Of a stretch of DNA of 64,000 nt, positions 36,288-47,755 are shown piece after piece; positions within the stretch are counted from its first letter, which is position 1, and every line of letters begins with the position of its first letter. Source of the stretch: Zygnema cylindricum (taxonomy: Eukaryota > Streptophyta > Zygnematophyceae > Zygnematales > Zygnemataceae); NCBI GenBank assembly GCA_037447655.1, contig JBBHKE010002729.1:1-64000 (forward strand). Direction: 5' to 3'. The notes beneath the pieces were generated by a model, which was not told the origin of the DNA, ran no database searches, and saw only the letters and a list, made by a program, of their open reading frames with translations. Position numbers and translations under genes: made by a program.

Positions 36288-38062
36288 ATGAGAAGGGCTA
36301 TTGGATGGTCAAGGGCTCCCTTGAGGCTGTCGAGTAGGCAAAGTGAGAGCTTGCTTGCAAGCGGCTGCTGGATCTTCTTCCCCCAGGAAATTCTGAGGCT
36401 GAGATCGTCGGTTGCCGCGCATTGCGCTGATTGCGCTAGTTGCGATCCGTGTGTATTGACTGTTGTTGGTTCGGTTGGAACTGAACGTGTTGAGGAAGTT
36501 GGAGAGAGTCTGATTCTGGAGTCATCACCGGAGAATGTTGCACCTGCGCGACAATTTCTTGCATACAATCTAAGATGACATACTCCTGTACTTTTTGTCG
36601 TTTTTGCTGCTCTCTCATGTGAAATAAATCTACCGAGTCTAGTTCATCTTTGACAATGATATTCCTTGCTACAACTATTTTCTGCCTCCTAATCACAAAG
36701 ACTCTGTAACCTTTTGAGTGGTCATCATATCCTAACAAAATACCCGGTAATCCCTTCGGTTCCATTTTCCATCTATCCGTAGACATATCTAAGATAAAAC
36801 ATTTACTACCAAAGACTTTGAAATGGCTAACATCAGGTTTGCTACCTGTCCAGATCTCGTAAAAAGTAGATTCTACCGATTTTGATCCTATCCTATTCTT
36901 AATATAAACTTCACAATTTAGAGCCTCAGCCCAGAATTTCGGATCCACATTCTTATCTGCAAGCATCGACCTCGAGATCTCCGTGAGAGTTCTATCTAAT
37001 CTTTTCGACACCCCATTTTGTTCCGGTGAATATGGAACAGTCAACAGATGACTTATGCCTTCCTCGAGTAAAAAGGTTTCAAATTCTTTTGAAGTATATT
37101 CACCACCATTGTCCGATCTGAGCTGTAAAATAGATAAACTATGATTTTTTTCAGCCCATGCTTTGTAGTGTTTGAAGTGACCAAACACCTCACTCTTCTC
37201 TTTCATGAAGTAAACTTTTGTAAACCTGGAGAAATCATCTGTGAACGTGACCATATATTTTATTCCCGCGGCAGATGGAACCAAAAATATCCGAATGAAT
37301 TTGTTGTAAAAGTCTTGTGGACCGATGCTCAGTCTCTTTAGGAAATGGTAGTCTGTGGATTTTTCCCAGAGCGCAGCCATCACATGTTTTGATTGGCTGA
37401 TCTGTGAGTGAGACACCCTCTATATTTCCAACAATGACCATTTTTCTCAAACTATCATAGTTTACATGTCCTAATCTCTTATGCCACAACTCATTTGAAT
37501 GCAAAGCACCGAAGTACAGAACATCATTCTCCTTGGTATTAGCCATATCCATTCGGTACAACTTGCTATTATCTATAGTACCGGTAACTGCGACTTTGCC
37601 ATTTTTGCTAACAACCTGCCTACCATTTTTCAAATTAACCTCAAAGCCTTTACTCTCTACCAAAGACGTAGAAAACAGATTTTTCTTAAAGTCAGGCACA
37701 AACAAGACATTGTGAAGAGTCCTTTCAGTTGCTTTGCCCTCCACATCCACTAGCAAAGACACATCACCCACAGCGCGAGTCTGAACACTCATTCCACAAG
37801 CATAATAAATATTTTTCTCCGGCGTTGTTTTCAGATTTTTGAAGATGCCTTTGTTCCAGCACATGTGGGCTGACGCTCCCGTGTCCATTATCCATCCAGG
37901 GTCTTTGGCGCCCTCCATCGCTGCCGCCATAGCGAATAGATTCGTTTCATCTTCCTCAGAAAATGTCAAAGTCTCATCCTGGAGTGATGAAGCTGCTGAA
38001 AATAGTGCATTTCCACGAGGTGTATCACCGAGAAGTTTTTGTAAAATTGACTTTGTTGCCAT
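36288..38062 (-). pseudogene. Copia K pol, 5' part (PR, INT)
   Basis: Protease is intact in motif (WIMDTGASAHMC near 37885). GAG-preintegrase and zinc finger follow (WHKRLGHVNYDSLRK, CDGCALGKIHRLPF). A short deletion near 37280 (HSDIFG|...VPSA) shifts the frame. The core continues over 36436-37416 (SDNGGEYTSKEF, PYSPEQNGVSKRLD, the ER of the family changed to KR). The linker to RT ends at the solo LTR. Confidence 0.87.
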
Positions 38063-38882
38063 CCCGGCCTGTATAAACCTGTATCGTTAGCTTTTTTAAG
38101 CTTGGGACAAAATTTGTATCCATGACCTCTCTCACTACAATAAAAACATGCATTGTTGGATTGTCTATTCCCACCCTGATTAAACTGTCTGAACTGATTA
38201 GACTGATTTCTTTGCTGATTAAACTGACCTTTCCTATCAAAGTCTGAATTAAAAGCCTCTACCTGCTCAAGATTGAGAATATTAGATGTAGCTTCCTCTT
38301 CTAGCAAATTACTGATGGCTAACTGTAAAGTCCAGCTAGCTATATCTTTCTGTTTGAGCATATAAGATGCGACTTTCATACTACGAGGGAGACCCCTCAT
38401 GAGCAACCCTGCCTGTTGAAATTGAGGAAACTCCCCACCTGCACAAGCATGTGTATCTACAAGGATGCGAAACTTGTTAGAATATTCAGCCATGGAACCG
38501 CTAGTGTACTTATAGTCCCAAATTTTTCCAGCCAATAAGAGTTCTTCGTGGACATTAGCTTTTTCGTAATCATTTTTAAGAGATTTCCAGATATCAAATG
38601 TTTTTTTCATTTTTATCCGAGACATAGCTAAGTCCTCAGATATACAGAATTTCAAAATAGAACGAGCTTGCGTATTTTTCTTAGACCATGCCGGATCAGA
38701 TTCATCCAGAGAACCATCCAATATGTCCAAGAGATTGACATTCTCAAAATATGTCTCCACCATATCCGCCCAGTATACTTTTCCCCTGAAAAGATAGGAA
38801 TTCTTGATGACAAGCCCATAACCTGTTGTTCTACAACCATCGGTGCAGGTGGAGGAGCAGCAATAGTAGTAGAAGTAGACAT
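38063..38882 (-). pseudogene. Copia K gag
   Basis: It starts MSTSTTIAAPPPAPMVVEQ at 38882 inside the 5' LTR and crosses the primer site (QQVMGLSSRIPIFSG). A 1- to 2-base lesion near 38785 shifts the frame. The rest is open to about 38060, with Gag core (NKFRILVDTHACAGGEFPQFQQAGLLMRGLP) and a complete zinc knuckle CFYCSERGHGYKFC. It is the best-kept gag of this family here. Confidence 0.87.
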
Positions 38883-38985
38883 GATACACTCTCAGCAGCT
38901 ATCAAGAATCCTATCAAAGAGCTGTTCTCAAGTGCTCACCAATTCTTATACGAGCATCCAAACCTCACAAAACTCTATCAAAACT
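38824..38985 (-). repeat. Copia K 5' LTR, truncated
   Basis: It starts TGTTGTTCTAC after the primer site (38809-38823, GGTTATGGGCTTGTC on minus) and matches J LTRs for ~160 bp. It breaks off after CTCTATCAAAA, so the terminal TSD of the J-K unit is lost. Confidence 0.8.
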
Positions 38986-39250
38986 CTATTTTTGGTTTTC
39001 CAGCCTCTCTCCTAGAGTGCACTTGTATTTTTGGACCAACTTTGGTCATCCATAACTTAATGCTCAGGTGAGCAAATTCAGTGATTCTTTTTGCTGCGGA
39101 CTCACGCGATTCCAGGCTACATAGGGATGTAGTTGGTCAGAGATTTTGCGTCCCAAGGTTGGAATTAGTCATTGTCAAAGTCAAAGGTGCATACTATCCT
39201 AGAGGCTTAGTAAGTGGACATTCTGGTGTACCATGGAGGTCCGAATTACA
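38986..39250 (+). repeat. Copia I 3' LTR, right part (R-U5)
   Basis: It resembles the end of A/B/D LTRs (CATAACTTAATGCTCAGGTGAGC, GACTCACGCGATTCC) and closes with ATGGAGGTCCGAATTACA, the family's LTR-borne start codon. It abuts gypsy sequence at 39251. Joining it to 26749-27401 would give a ~0.9-kb LTR; that link is inference. Confidence 0.65.
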
Positions 39251-40300
39251 TCCTTCGGAAACTCGAATGATCTCTACTGTTCCTCCGTTCACTGCCACTC
39301 TTGGTCCTTCCTCAACAACTGGTTCAAAGGCTGAGCGTGACTGCTAAATTTCAGGATGAACCTCTGATAGTAGTTTGTCAAGCCTAACAACGTGCAGAGT
39401 GCAAAGATGTCGTGAGGAGGGGGAAGGGAATTAAAGGGTGCCACCTTAACCATATGGTTACCCACTGTCCCGAGGTAACTTCATGTCCCAGGTAAATAAT
39501 CTTCTGCACCCCAAAAATTCTCTTACACGGTTGACATTTCTAGCCGGCTGCTTAGAGGGCCCGTAGTACAATCTGTATGTGCTCAAGGTGTTCCTAAAAG
39601 GTCTTTGAGAAGATAATTACATCGTCGATATAGCACCGTGCACACTCGATTCCTCGGAGCGCCTCGTCAATGGTACGTTGGTATTTGGCTGGTGCATTCT
39701 TTAGCCCGAATGGCATGTACAGCCATTGATACAACCTGTACCCTGCCCAAAACGCTTTCCTTTCCCGGTGCATTGGTTCCATCGCGATCTGATGGAACCC
39801 ATTCTTCATGTCCAAGGTGGAATAAATGGCGGCCCCGACTACTGAGTCAAAAATCTCTTCCGCGGTTGTCATTGGGTATCCATCAGGTACAGTGGCCGCG
39901 TTAAGCATCCGGTAGTCTCCACACCTCCGAAAGTCTACCGTTTTCCCATACGAGTCCTTCTTGGGTGGGAGAACTGTTGGGGACGCAAACCCGTGGTGTC
40001 CGGTACTTTCGTGCACCAATCATGTTTCCACCAGGGTTTGTACCTTTGCCGTGATGAATTCCATTTCCTTGAAGCTTAGCGGGTACTGCTTCTGCCAAAC
40101 AGTAGCCGTCTCGTTTATTAAATCGATCCGAAAAGGGGGTTCCTATGTAAATGCTAACGTCGATGTTTGACAAAGAGAACACCTCTTTATTCTCTTCCAA
40201 TTGATTAGAGAGCCGGGCCTTTTGCTGATGGTTCAACTGCTCCCTTAAGGTCCAATCCATCTTCCCAAGATCCACCGCTGCCCATGCCTCTGGGGTCTAC
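39251..40300 (-). pseudogene. Ty3/gypsy RT and start of RNase H
   Basis: Reverse transcriptase of the methyltransferase-bearing gypsy element. Right to left: the pre-RT segment (QLEENKEVFSLSN), the fingers (FASPTVLPPKKD, RCGDYRMLNA), palm (IYSTLDMKNGFHQI, YMPFGLKNAPAKYQ) and YIDDVIIFS at 39621-39632, then LGLTNYYQRFI and the RNase H tether (NQLLRKDQEWQWTEEQ). These are Ty3/gypsy, not copia, motifs. The text changes frame several times. It stops at 39250, where the I LTR has cut off RNase H. It follows the methyltransferase on the same strand. Confidence 0.87.
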
Positions 40301-40589
40301 CCGAGCAGGAGATATCAAATTCCAACCCTACTTGTGGGTCTACTTCACCTCCTCCTATCAAAATGTTGTTGCTAACAACTTCCGCTAAGCAGTCCCCTTT
40401 TGAGCCTCCGCTCCCCCCCACTGAGGAATCCCTTGATTTGGGTGAAATGCTAGGACTGGAAAATTTTGATGATAAAATATGTCTCTTTGCCTCCCTTTCG
40501 CCCTCAAGCTACAAGTTGGCCTGTACTGCTAATAACTGTGGAGCTTGAAGGTAGATAGCCCTTGAGTGAGCAGACCGTAGGCTAGAAAA

Positions 40590-41309
40590 GGCAAGAGAAT
40601 GTTTTAACACCCATGTGATTGCATTGAGGTCCATGCTCTGTCCTAGTAGGCGGCACCTGTGGAGGTCTGAAATACCTGGTGCTGCCGTGGTGGCAGATTT
40701 GAATCCCATTGCTTGTTCTCATTCTTCCATCGTTAGTGGTGTCCAAACTCCACTTTTGCTGTCGCATATCATTTCGGCTGCTCCCTTCCGATACAAATGG
40801 CTGTTGGGGAAGGAAACCAAAGTTGGTAGGCCTTCCCGTGGTGCTCCTTGTTTGTTGCACCTGAAGAACGAGGACGATCAACCTTGGTTACTGGAATGGC
40901 CATCCGTCTAGGCCCTAGAATTTGTTGCAGAGTAATCTGGGGATATGTTTTGTGCTTCTGTAGGAGCTGGTTTAGGATTGACAGAGGTATCAAATTGGTC
41001 CAATAATCCCAAACTCTGTGAGCCCTGGATCCCAGTTGCACTGCATCGAAAAGAAGCGCATCACCTAAAATCTGCTTAACTTGATTCCATCTATTGGTGA
41101 CCTGTTTTCTTTTATCATCTCCTTGGTGAACATTTTCCAAAACGTACCCCACTGGTGTGTCTTGGGACAGATGGAGCCACGAAATAAATAATATCATCTG
41201 GAAGAAGATTCCACTTCGATTGTCCTAATGTCCCTCGCCTTTCCCTGCTAGAGAGTATCCTTCACACGGCCATCCTGCTATTACCACATCTACTCGCTCC
41301 AGCATAGCT
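40590..41309 (-). pseudogene. C5-cytosine DNA methyltransferase domain, C-terminal part (in gypsy)
   Basis: Right to left the conserved motifs of the C5 methyltransferase family appear: motif IV VVIAGWPCEGYSLAGKG with the catalytic Pro-Cys (41261-41269), motif VI LENV (41129-41137), motif VIII QLGSRAHR then WTNL (41015-41038), a motif IX-like EQAMGF and motif X-like LLGQSMDLN (40623-40649). A TAG at 41225-41227 interrupts GKGEGH. A TGA precedes EQAMGF, and the frame shifts near 40769. Element D split this domain: the frame of 47756-48016 continues exactly into 41309. The next coding block leftwards is gypsy RT, so the order is PR-MTase-RT. Known precedent: cytosine methyltransferases captured by retrotransposons have been reported in a charophyte alga and a dinoflagellate. 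Confidence 0.85.
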
Positions 41310-41314
41310 AAATG

Positions 41315-42356
41315 TGTAACTCTGAGACCTCCATAAGTCCTCAGAGTGGACAGCTTCCAAGAAGCCTCTAGGATAATCCTGACCCCTTTGTGTTTAAGCA
41401 AAAATAACTGCCACCCAAGCAGACAAAAACGCTCACCAACTTCACCCTTGTGAAGACAAGACTCCCCTGAGTCGATAGCAAAAAGAATCTTTGAGTTTGC
41501 TCCCCTGAGCAGTAAGTTATGGGGGGTCAAAGTTGACCTTTTGTACAGAAGCTCTCTGGGAGAGGGGGTCCTATCTTCTAATTTTTCTAAGTCCTATCTC
41601 TCTCACAGACTCTATCTACTGATGTACGGAACCAATCAGAATTGAGTTCCGTACGTAAAAGTACAGCCGCCGGTGTACTTTATGTACGGACATTGTACGA
41701 CATGCCCTAAATGTCGACACATGTCAAATCCGGATTCGGTGCCATAATCTCCGGAGATTCTACGATCCAACGGAATTTCGCCACGCGTCATCCGATGTGG
41801 CGATGGCCACAAACCGCCGAAATCTTCCTCCGTGATCTCGGCGCTAATCCCGGCCGTCCGATTAAATTCAGATTTAATCGTGGCCGTAATAAATACATGC
41901 GCGGTATTTATTTCACTTCCGAAACAAATGCGCGGTATTGATTCGTAATCCGTACTGTCATTCGTACCGGATCTATGCATCCCGTAAATCGTAACAGTTA
42001 AATGAATTAACGTACGTATTCTAATTTATATAATTATCAAACTATATATCACGTAATACTACTGCTAGATCTAACGGCTAAGGCTACCGGCTATTTCCTG
42101 TCTGCCGGCCGGTAGGTACAAGGATCAAATCCTGCCGCCAGCACATACCTTTTAAATAAATAAATAAACCCTAGTATAAAATTCCCGTAAACCTCAGGAT
42201 AGCCAAGGTAGCCATGGCTCTAGCTTCCTCTCCAATTTCTCAGTGACTGCGACAAGTTTGAGATTTGGAGAGAGAAGTTAGAGGTAGACTGCCTCGGCTT
42301 CTTTCTATATTTCTATTTAGACCTAGAAAATACTTAAAAAACCATTAGTTTCTACA
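41315..42356 (-). repeat. Copia D 3' LTR
   Basis: It runs between TGTAACTCTGAG and TTTCTACA (plus strand). Inward lies the polypurine tract, AATAAGGGGAG on the minus strand (42357-42369). It includes the palindrome AGCCATGGCT (42210-42219) and a tRNA-like segment on the plus strand (42072-42132). Confidence 0.94.
42072..42132 (+). other. tRNA-like segment in D LTR, antisense
   Basis: TAACGGCTAAGGC (D-arm-like) is followed by GGATCAAATCC (T-arm-like) 37 bases later. Both boxes are unchanged at 47466-47526 and in F (60471-60531), although F's neighbouring U3 is strongly diverged. Confidence 0.6.
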
Positions 42357-42369
42357 CTCCCCTTATTTT

Positions 42370-45300
42370 CTAGTCAATCTTTAATTTCAGACCACACTTC
42401 TCCCTGCAAAAAATTAGCTTAGGGGAAGGCACAGGTTTGGTCATCATATCTGCTACCATCTCACTATCTGGTCTGTACTCTAAACTGATTATTTTGTTTT
42501 CTACTTTCTCTCTAACAAAACTGAGTCTGATGTCCATGTGTTTGGCTTTAAAATGGTGTTTAGGATTGGCAGAGATAGCGATTGCTGCCTGATTATCACA
42601 AAATATTTTCTGCACACCACTCTTAAGGTGACCAAGCTCACCAAGCAAAGACTTGACCCACATCAATTCTTTTACAGCAGAGCAAGAGGCCATATACTCA
42701 GCCTCCATGGTGGACTGAGCAATAACCTTTTGCTGTTTGCTACTCCAACAGCAAGCCCCATCACCCACATATAATACATATCCAGAAGTACATCTCCTCA
42801 TCGGAGCATCACCATAACTGGCATCACTCCAAGTAGTGATGTCAGTATTCTCCCCACCCAAATGCAACCATAGATCTCTAGTTCCTACCAAGTATCTAAG
42901 GACTCTCTTAGCTGCCTCCCAATCCTTCTTAGTGGGAGCATTTAGACTTCTACTCAGCACTCCTACAGCTGCAGCTAAATCCGGCCGGGTACAATTCATA
43001 AAATAGATTAGACTTCCCACTACTTGCCTGTAAGGAATAGTCTGCATGAACTTCTGTTCATCATGAGATAATTCCTCGTCTAAGACTATGACTCCTTCTT
43101 CCTCACTCCCCTCACTTCCCTTCTTCAACTCCATTGGAGTTGTACAACTATTAGCTTTATCCATTTGAAATTTTTCAAGCATGTTCCCTATTGCTTCTTT
43201 TTGAGTCAATCTTATAATTTTCCTTTTTCGGTCTCTCTCTACTTGAATTCCCAAAATATATCTTGCTTCTCCCATATCCTTCATTTCAAATCTCCCCTTA
43301 AGATCGGTTTTCAGTTTGTTAATTTTTTCCATTGATTTACTTAATACAAGCAAATCATCAACATAAATTGCAATAAATATCAAACCTTCCTCATCTTCGA
43401 AAACATAGATTGAGTGATCTGAGCTGATCCGAATATATCCCAGACCGGTAAGAAACTCATCAAGCTTCTTATTCCATTGTCGAGGTGCCTGTTTCAAACC
43501 ATAAAGAGATTTAATCAGCCGGCATACCTTACTCTCCTCTCCTTCTTCCACAAACCCTTCGGGTTGTCACATGAAGATCTCCTCTTCCAATTCTCCATGC
43601 AAAAAGGCTGTTTTTATGTCCATCTGGTGCACTTCCATGTCTTCCGCCGCCGCTAAACTGAGAAGTATGCGGACGGAGGGAAATCTGACCACCGGAGCAA
43701 AGGTTTCCTCGTAGTCAATTCCTTCCTTTTGTGTAAATCCCTTTGCCACTAATCTGGCCTTGTAGCGCTCGATTGTGTTATCTGGGTTCAGTTTTAGTTT
43801 GAAAACCCACTTACAACCGATTGGTTTTCGGTTAGGTGGACAGTCCACCAGCTCCCAAGTATCGGCTGCCATGATTGAAGCCATCTCCTCATTGATGGCT
43901 GTCTTCCACCGGTTTCTTTCTGGACAAGTCATCGCCTCTCCATAAGTTTGAGGTTCATCTTGATGAGATAGTTTAGTTACCTTGTTATTAACCTGTTTTT
44001 CTTGCAGTTTTTTGCTACTTCTCCTCCCCCCCTCAAAATCTGAGGCCGGAATAGATGGTTCTCGTGGATTCTTTCGAACAAACTCGACTTCTCCCCTATC
44101 CCTTGATTCCGAATCAATTTCCACCACGTCTTCCGCTTCGAGTAGAGTTGTCACTGGAGTTTCCACAGCCGGGTCCTTTTCGGTCTGATTTGTACCTGCA
44201 AGAATGTCATCTTCTCTAAAACCTGGATAGTTAGGAAGCTCAAAGTCATCGGAATTTTCTGACTCAAATCTGATTTTTACTGACTTCGTATATTTGAAGG
44301 GATCTACAGACTTTCCTTCATCCATAACTACTAGATGCTTTACTAAGATTATATCTTCCCTTTTTAGATCATAAACTCTATATCCTTTAACATCTTCATC
44401 ATATCCTAATAAGTATCCTGGTTTTCCTTTAGGATCTAGCTTCCAATTTGACCGATCAGTATCTAGACTGAACACTTGACTGCCGAAAACCTTTAAGTGA
44501 GATATGTCTGGTTTCCGGCCTGTCCATCTCTCATAAGGTGTTTGATCTTTTATAGCTGAAGTAAGAACTCTATTCTTGAGGTTATTAGCACAGTTCATTG
44601 CTTCTGCCCAAAACCTTTTCCCTATCCTTTTATCTGACAACATACTTCTAGCACTATCACTTAGTGTTCTATTTAACCTTTCAGCTACCCCATTCTGTTC
44701 CGGATTTTCTGGAACTGTCTTTTGGTGTTGAACCCCATCTTCCCTCAGAAAATCCTCAAACTGGTTAGAAGCAAACTCTCCACCATTGTCACTCCTTACT
44801 CTCTTGATTGGAGTTTCATGGAGTTTTTCGCTCCATGCTTTATATTGTCTAAAACAATCCTCAGCTTCGGACTTGTTTTTCAAAAAATATACCCGGGAAT
44901 ACCGAGACCAATCATCAGTTATAGTCATCATAAATCTCTTCCCCCCCGGTGAGGGCACTTTAGCCGGTCCCCAAATATCTGTGTGTACTAGATCTAGAAT
45001 TTTTTCTCCCTTATAGGTGGCTGACTTAGGAAAGGGTAATCTGTGTGCTTTACCTTGAGCACATCCACTACAATCACTTATATCATCACTCTCACTGAAC
45101 TGAATCCCTTCCACCACTCCCATCTTTTTCATCTCTCTTAACTTATCTAGATTCACATGCCCAAGCCTCTTATGCCACATCATAATATCATGAACACCAG
45201 CATAATAAAGTTTCTTCTTTTCATTACTTAAGATCAGTCTAAACATCCCATGGCTACCTTTCTCAGCAATGAAATAGACATCATCCTCAAAACTAGCAGT

Positions 45301-46728
45301 AAAGACTCCTTCCCTAGTGCTAGTAAAAAAACCCTTATCATCTAATACTGATGTAGAGATAAGATTTTTGTTCAGCTCCGGAATAAACAATACATCGGAG
45401 AATGTTAATATGGATGTCTTTCCTTCTACTAACACTTTTAGATCTACCGATCCTACAAGAGTAGTGGTGACTATCCTCCCATCCCCGTACTCTATCTCTA
45501 CGGTGGGAATCTTTCTTATCTTAGTGAACAGGTGTCTATCCTTACACATGTGCATGGAGGCACCTGAATCTACAATCCAGCCTGCTTCACCTTTCAATCC
45601 ACCGTAAGCACATTTCTGCCTCCGTGGAATTTCGACCTCATTTTTCGCCTCCAACTCCTCATCCAAAAGGAGCTCATCGTCCTCGTCCTCGGATTCAGCC
45701 TCAAGTACCTGTGTGACAAGGGCCTTTTTCTTTCCTCTCGGGGTACCACTGGTCTGCCCCTCCTTTAACCGAAGCTCGGTTAGCTTAGTGCACTCTGCCA
45801 TATAGTGCCCCGGTTTCTTACAAAAATGACATAGTCCTTTGGGAGCCCTTGGTTCGAACTCATCGGCCGGTTTTTTCTGCTCCCTACCCCCATAGTTTCC
45901 GACCGGTTTTCGGGAATCCCTGTTCCTCCAATCAGTCGCTGTTGCCAAGGCTTGGCCACTCTTTCCTCCCCTTCGGATCTCAATTGTATTCTCTTGAACG
46001 AGAATCATTCCTACCACTGAGTTCCATATCCACCTTGAGTCAGGCAAGTCCTGCACACGGTAAACTATGTTCACGAACTCATCAGGTAACTTCATCAGTA
46101 AACAGTTAACCTTTTCTTTTTCACTCAAATCTTTTCCCGCACTCTGTAGCTCCATGAAGAGTGTAGCAAGCTCATTGCAAAAATCCAACATATTTCCCCC
46201 TTTGTATACATACTCCTTAACTTTCTGATCAGCCAACTGTTGTTGCTGAATCGTACCACTTCGGTACATCTCTATAAGAGCCATCCAAAGATCGGATGCC
46301 CTTTCTACCTGCAAATGAGGACATCCAAGTCCTTGAGTGAGATGGCGTAGGATGAAGTGCTTTGCCGCCATATTGTTGAAGTCCCAGGTTTCAGTATCAT
46401 TCTCCTCGTTCCTCGGAATAGGTGACATGAATGCTAAACCAGTTGCTATTGGTGTGGTCGCCTCCTTCTCCTTTCCTTTGTCCACCACCTCTCCTTCCTT
46501 TGTTTCCTCTGTTGAAGGTGAATCCTCTTTCCTGGTGAATCTGCTTCCTCCAAACCCTGGAGGAATTCCAAGACTTGATAGACGCCCCAATCGTCCACTC
46601 ACTATCCCCCAAAACCTTTTTTCGCATAGAGCTCCTATCATCATACTTTCCCAGTATATGAAGCCAGCTCCATTAAAGATTGGTACCCTAGAGGGTGGGC
46701 CCATAACCTGTAACTCTGAGACCTCCAT
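42370..46728 (-). CDS. Copia D gag-pol polyprotein (one internal stop)
   Basis: One frame of 1452 codons from ATG 46728 (inside the 5' LTR) to the TAG at 42370. Gag core spans residues ~100-260, zinc knuckle CHFCKKPGHYMAEC residues 300-313, protease DSGA residues 387-390, integrase finger HKRLGH and CSGCAQGK, core DIWGPAK, SDNGGEF and QNGVAERLN, RT YVDDLLVLSKS (43354-43365 for YVDD), and RNase H with TWSDASYGDAP and CDNQAAIAIS. TGA at 43567-43569 stands where F and B have an Arg codon (CGA/AGA) in MRQPEGF, at the start of the RT palm. CGA to TGA is a CpG deamination change. It would yield a 1053-residue product lacking most RT unless read through. The protein start MEVSELQVMGPP is encoded by LTR end plus primer site. 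Confidence 0.94.
46694..46708 (-). promoter_or_regulatory. Primer-binding site of D
   Basis: GGTTATGGGCCCACC on the minus strand abuts the 5' LTR with no spacer, identical to A and B. It is complementary to the initiator tRNA-Met anticodon arm and encodes part of Gag residues 7-12 (QVMGPP). Confidence 0.85.
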
Positions 46729-47750
46729 AAGTCCTCAGAGTGGACAGCTTCCAAGAAGCCTCTAGGATAATCCTGACCCCTTTGTGTTTAAGCAAAAATA
46801 ACTGCCACCCTGGCAGACAAAAACGCTGACCAACTTCATCCCTGTGAAGACAAGACTCCCCTGAGTCGATAGCAAAAAGAATCTTTGAGTTTGCTCCCCT
46901 GAGCAGTAAGTTATGGGGGGTCAAAGTTGACCTTTTGTACAGAAGCTCTCTGGGAGAGGGGGTCCTATCTTCTAATTTTTCTAAGTCCTATCTCTCTCAC
47001 AGACTCTATCTACTGATGTACGGAACCAATCAAAATTGAGTTCCGTACGTAAAAGTACAGCCGCCGGTGTACTTTATGTACGGACATTGTACGACATGCC
47101 CTAAATGTCGACACATGTCAAATCCGGATTCGGTGCCATAATCTCCGGAGATTCTACGATCCAACGGAATTTCGCCACGCGTCATCCGATGTGGCGATGG
47201 CCACAAACCGCCGAAATCTTCCTCCGTGATCTCGGCGCTAATCCCGGCCGTCCGATTAAATTCAGATTTAATCGTGGCCGTAATAAATACATGCGCGGTA
47301 TTTATTTCACTTCCGAAACAAATGCGCGGTATTGATTCGTAATCCGTACTGTCATTCGTACCGGATCTATGCATCCCGTAAATCGTAACAGTTAAATGAA
47401 TTAACGTACGTATTCTAATTTATATAATTATCAAACTATATATCACGTAATACTACTGCTAGATCTAACGGCTAAGGCTACCGGCTATTTCCTGTCTGCC
47501 GGCCGGTAGGTACAAGGATCAAATCCTGCCGCCGGCACATACCTTTTAAATAAATAAATAAACCCTAGTATAAAATTCCCGTAAACCTCATGATAGCCAA
47601 GGTAGCCATGGCTCTAGCTTCCTCTCCAATTTCTCAGTGACTGCGACAAGTTTGAGATTTGGAGAGAGAAGTTAGAGGTAGACTGCCTCGGCTTCTTTCT
47701 ATATTTCTATTTAGACCTAGAAAATACTTAAAAAACCATTAGTTTCTACA
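46709..47750 (-). repeat. Copia D 5' LTR
   Basis: It is 1042 bp and nearly identical to the 3' LTR. The CCAAT-like ATTGGTTCCGTAC and a weak TATA-like TGTACAAAAGG (minus strand, near 46935) precede R-U5. The gag ATG is 20 bp from its inner end. Confidence 0.94.
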
Positions 47751-47755
47751 AAATG

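Larger units (their letters stand above)
41315..47750 (-). mobile_element. Near-intact Ty1/copia element D
   Basis: Both LTRs are 1042 bp and differ at only about eight sites by eye. The target duplication AAATG is perfect (41310-41314 and 47751-47755). One in-frame stop is the only lesion seen in a 1452-codon gag-pol. It landed in the methyltransferase domain of the gypsy element and is the youngest insertion in the window. F is a close relative. Confidence 0.95.

Noticed and set aside
41711-41941. 76-codon frame conserved in both D LTRs
   Set aside because: Identity only reflects the near-identical LTRs; it is antisense to the element and not kept in F.
42072-42132. Candidate tRNA genes in LTRs
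   Set aside because: Only D-arm-like and T-arm-like words are present; acceptor and anticodon stems do not pair, so they are not annotated as tRNA genes.
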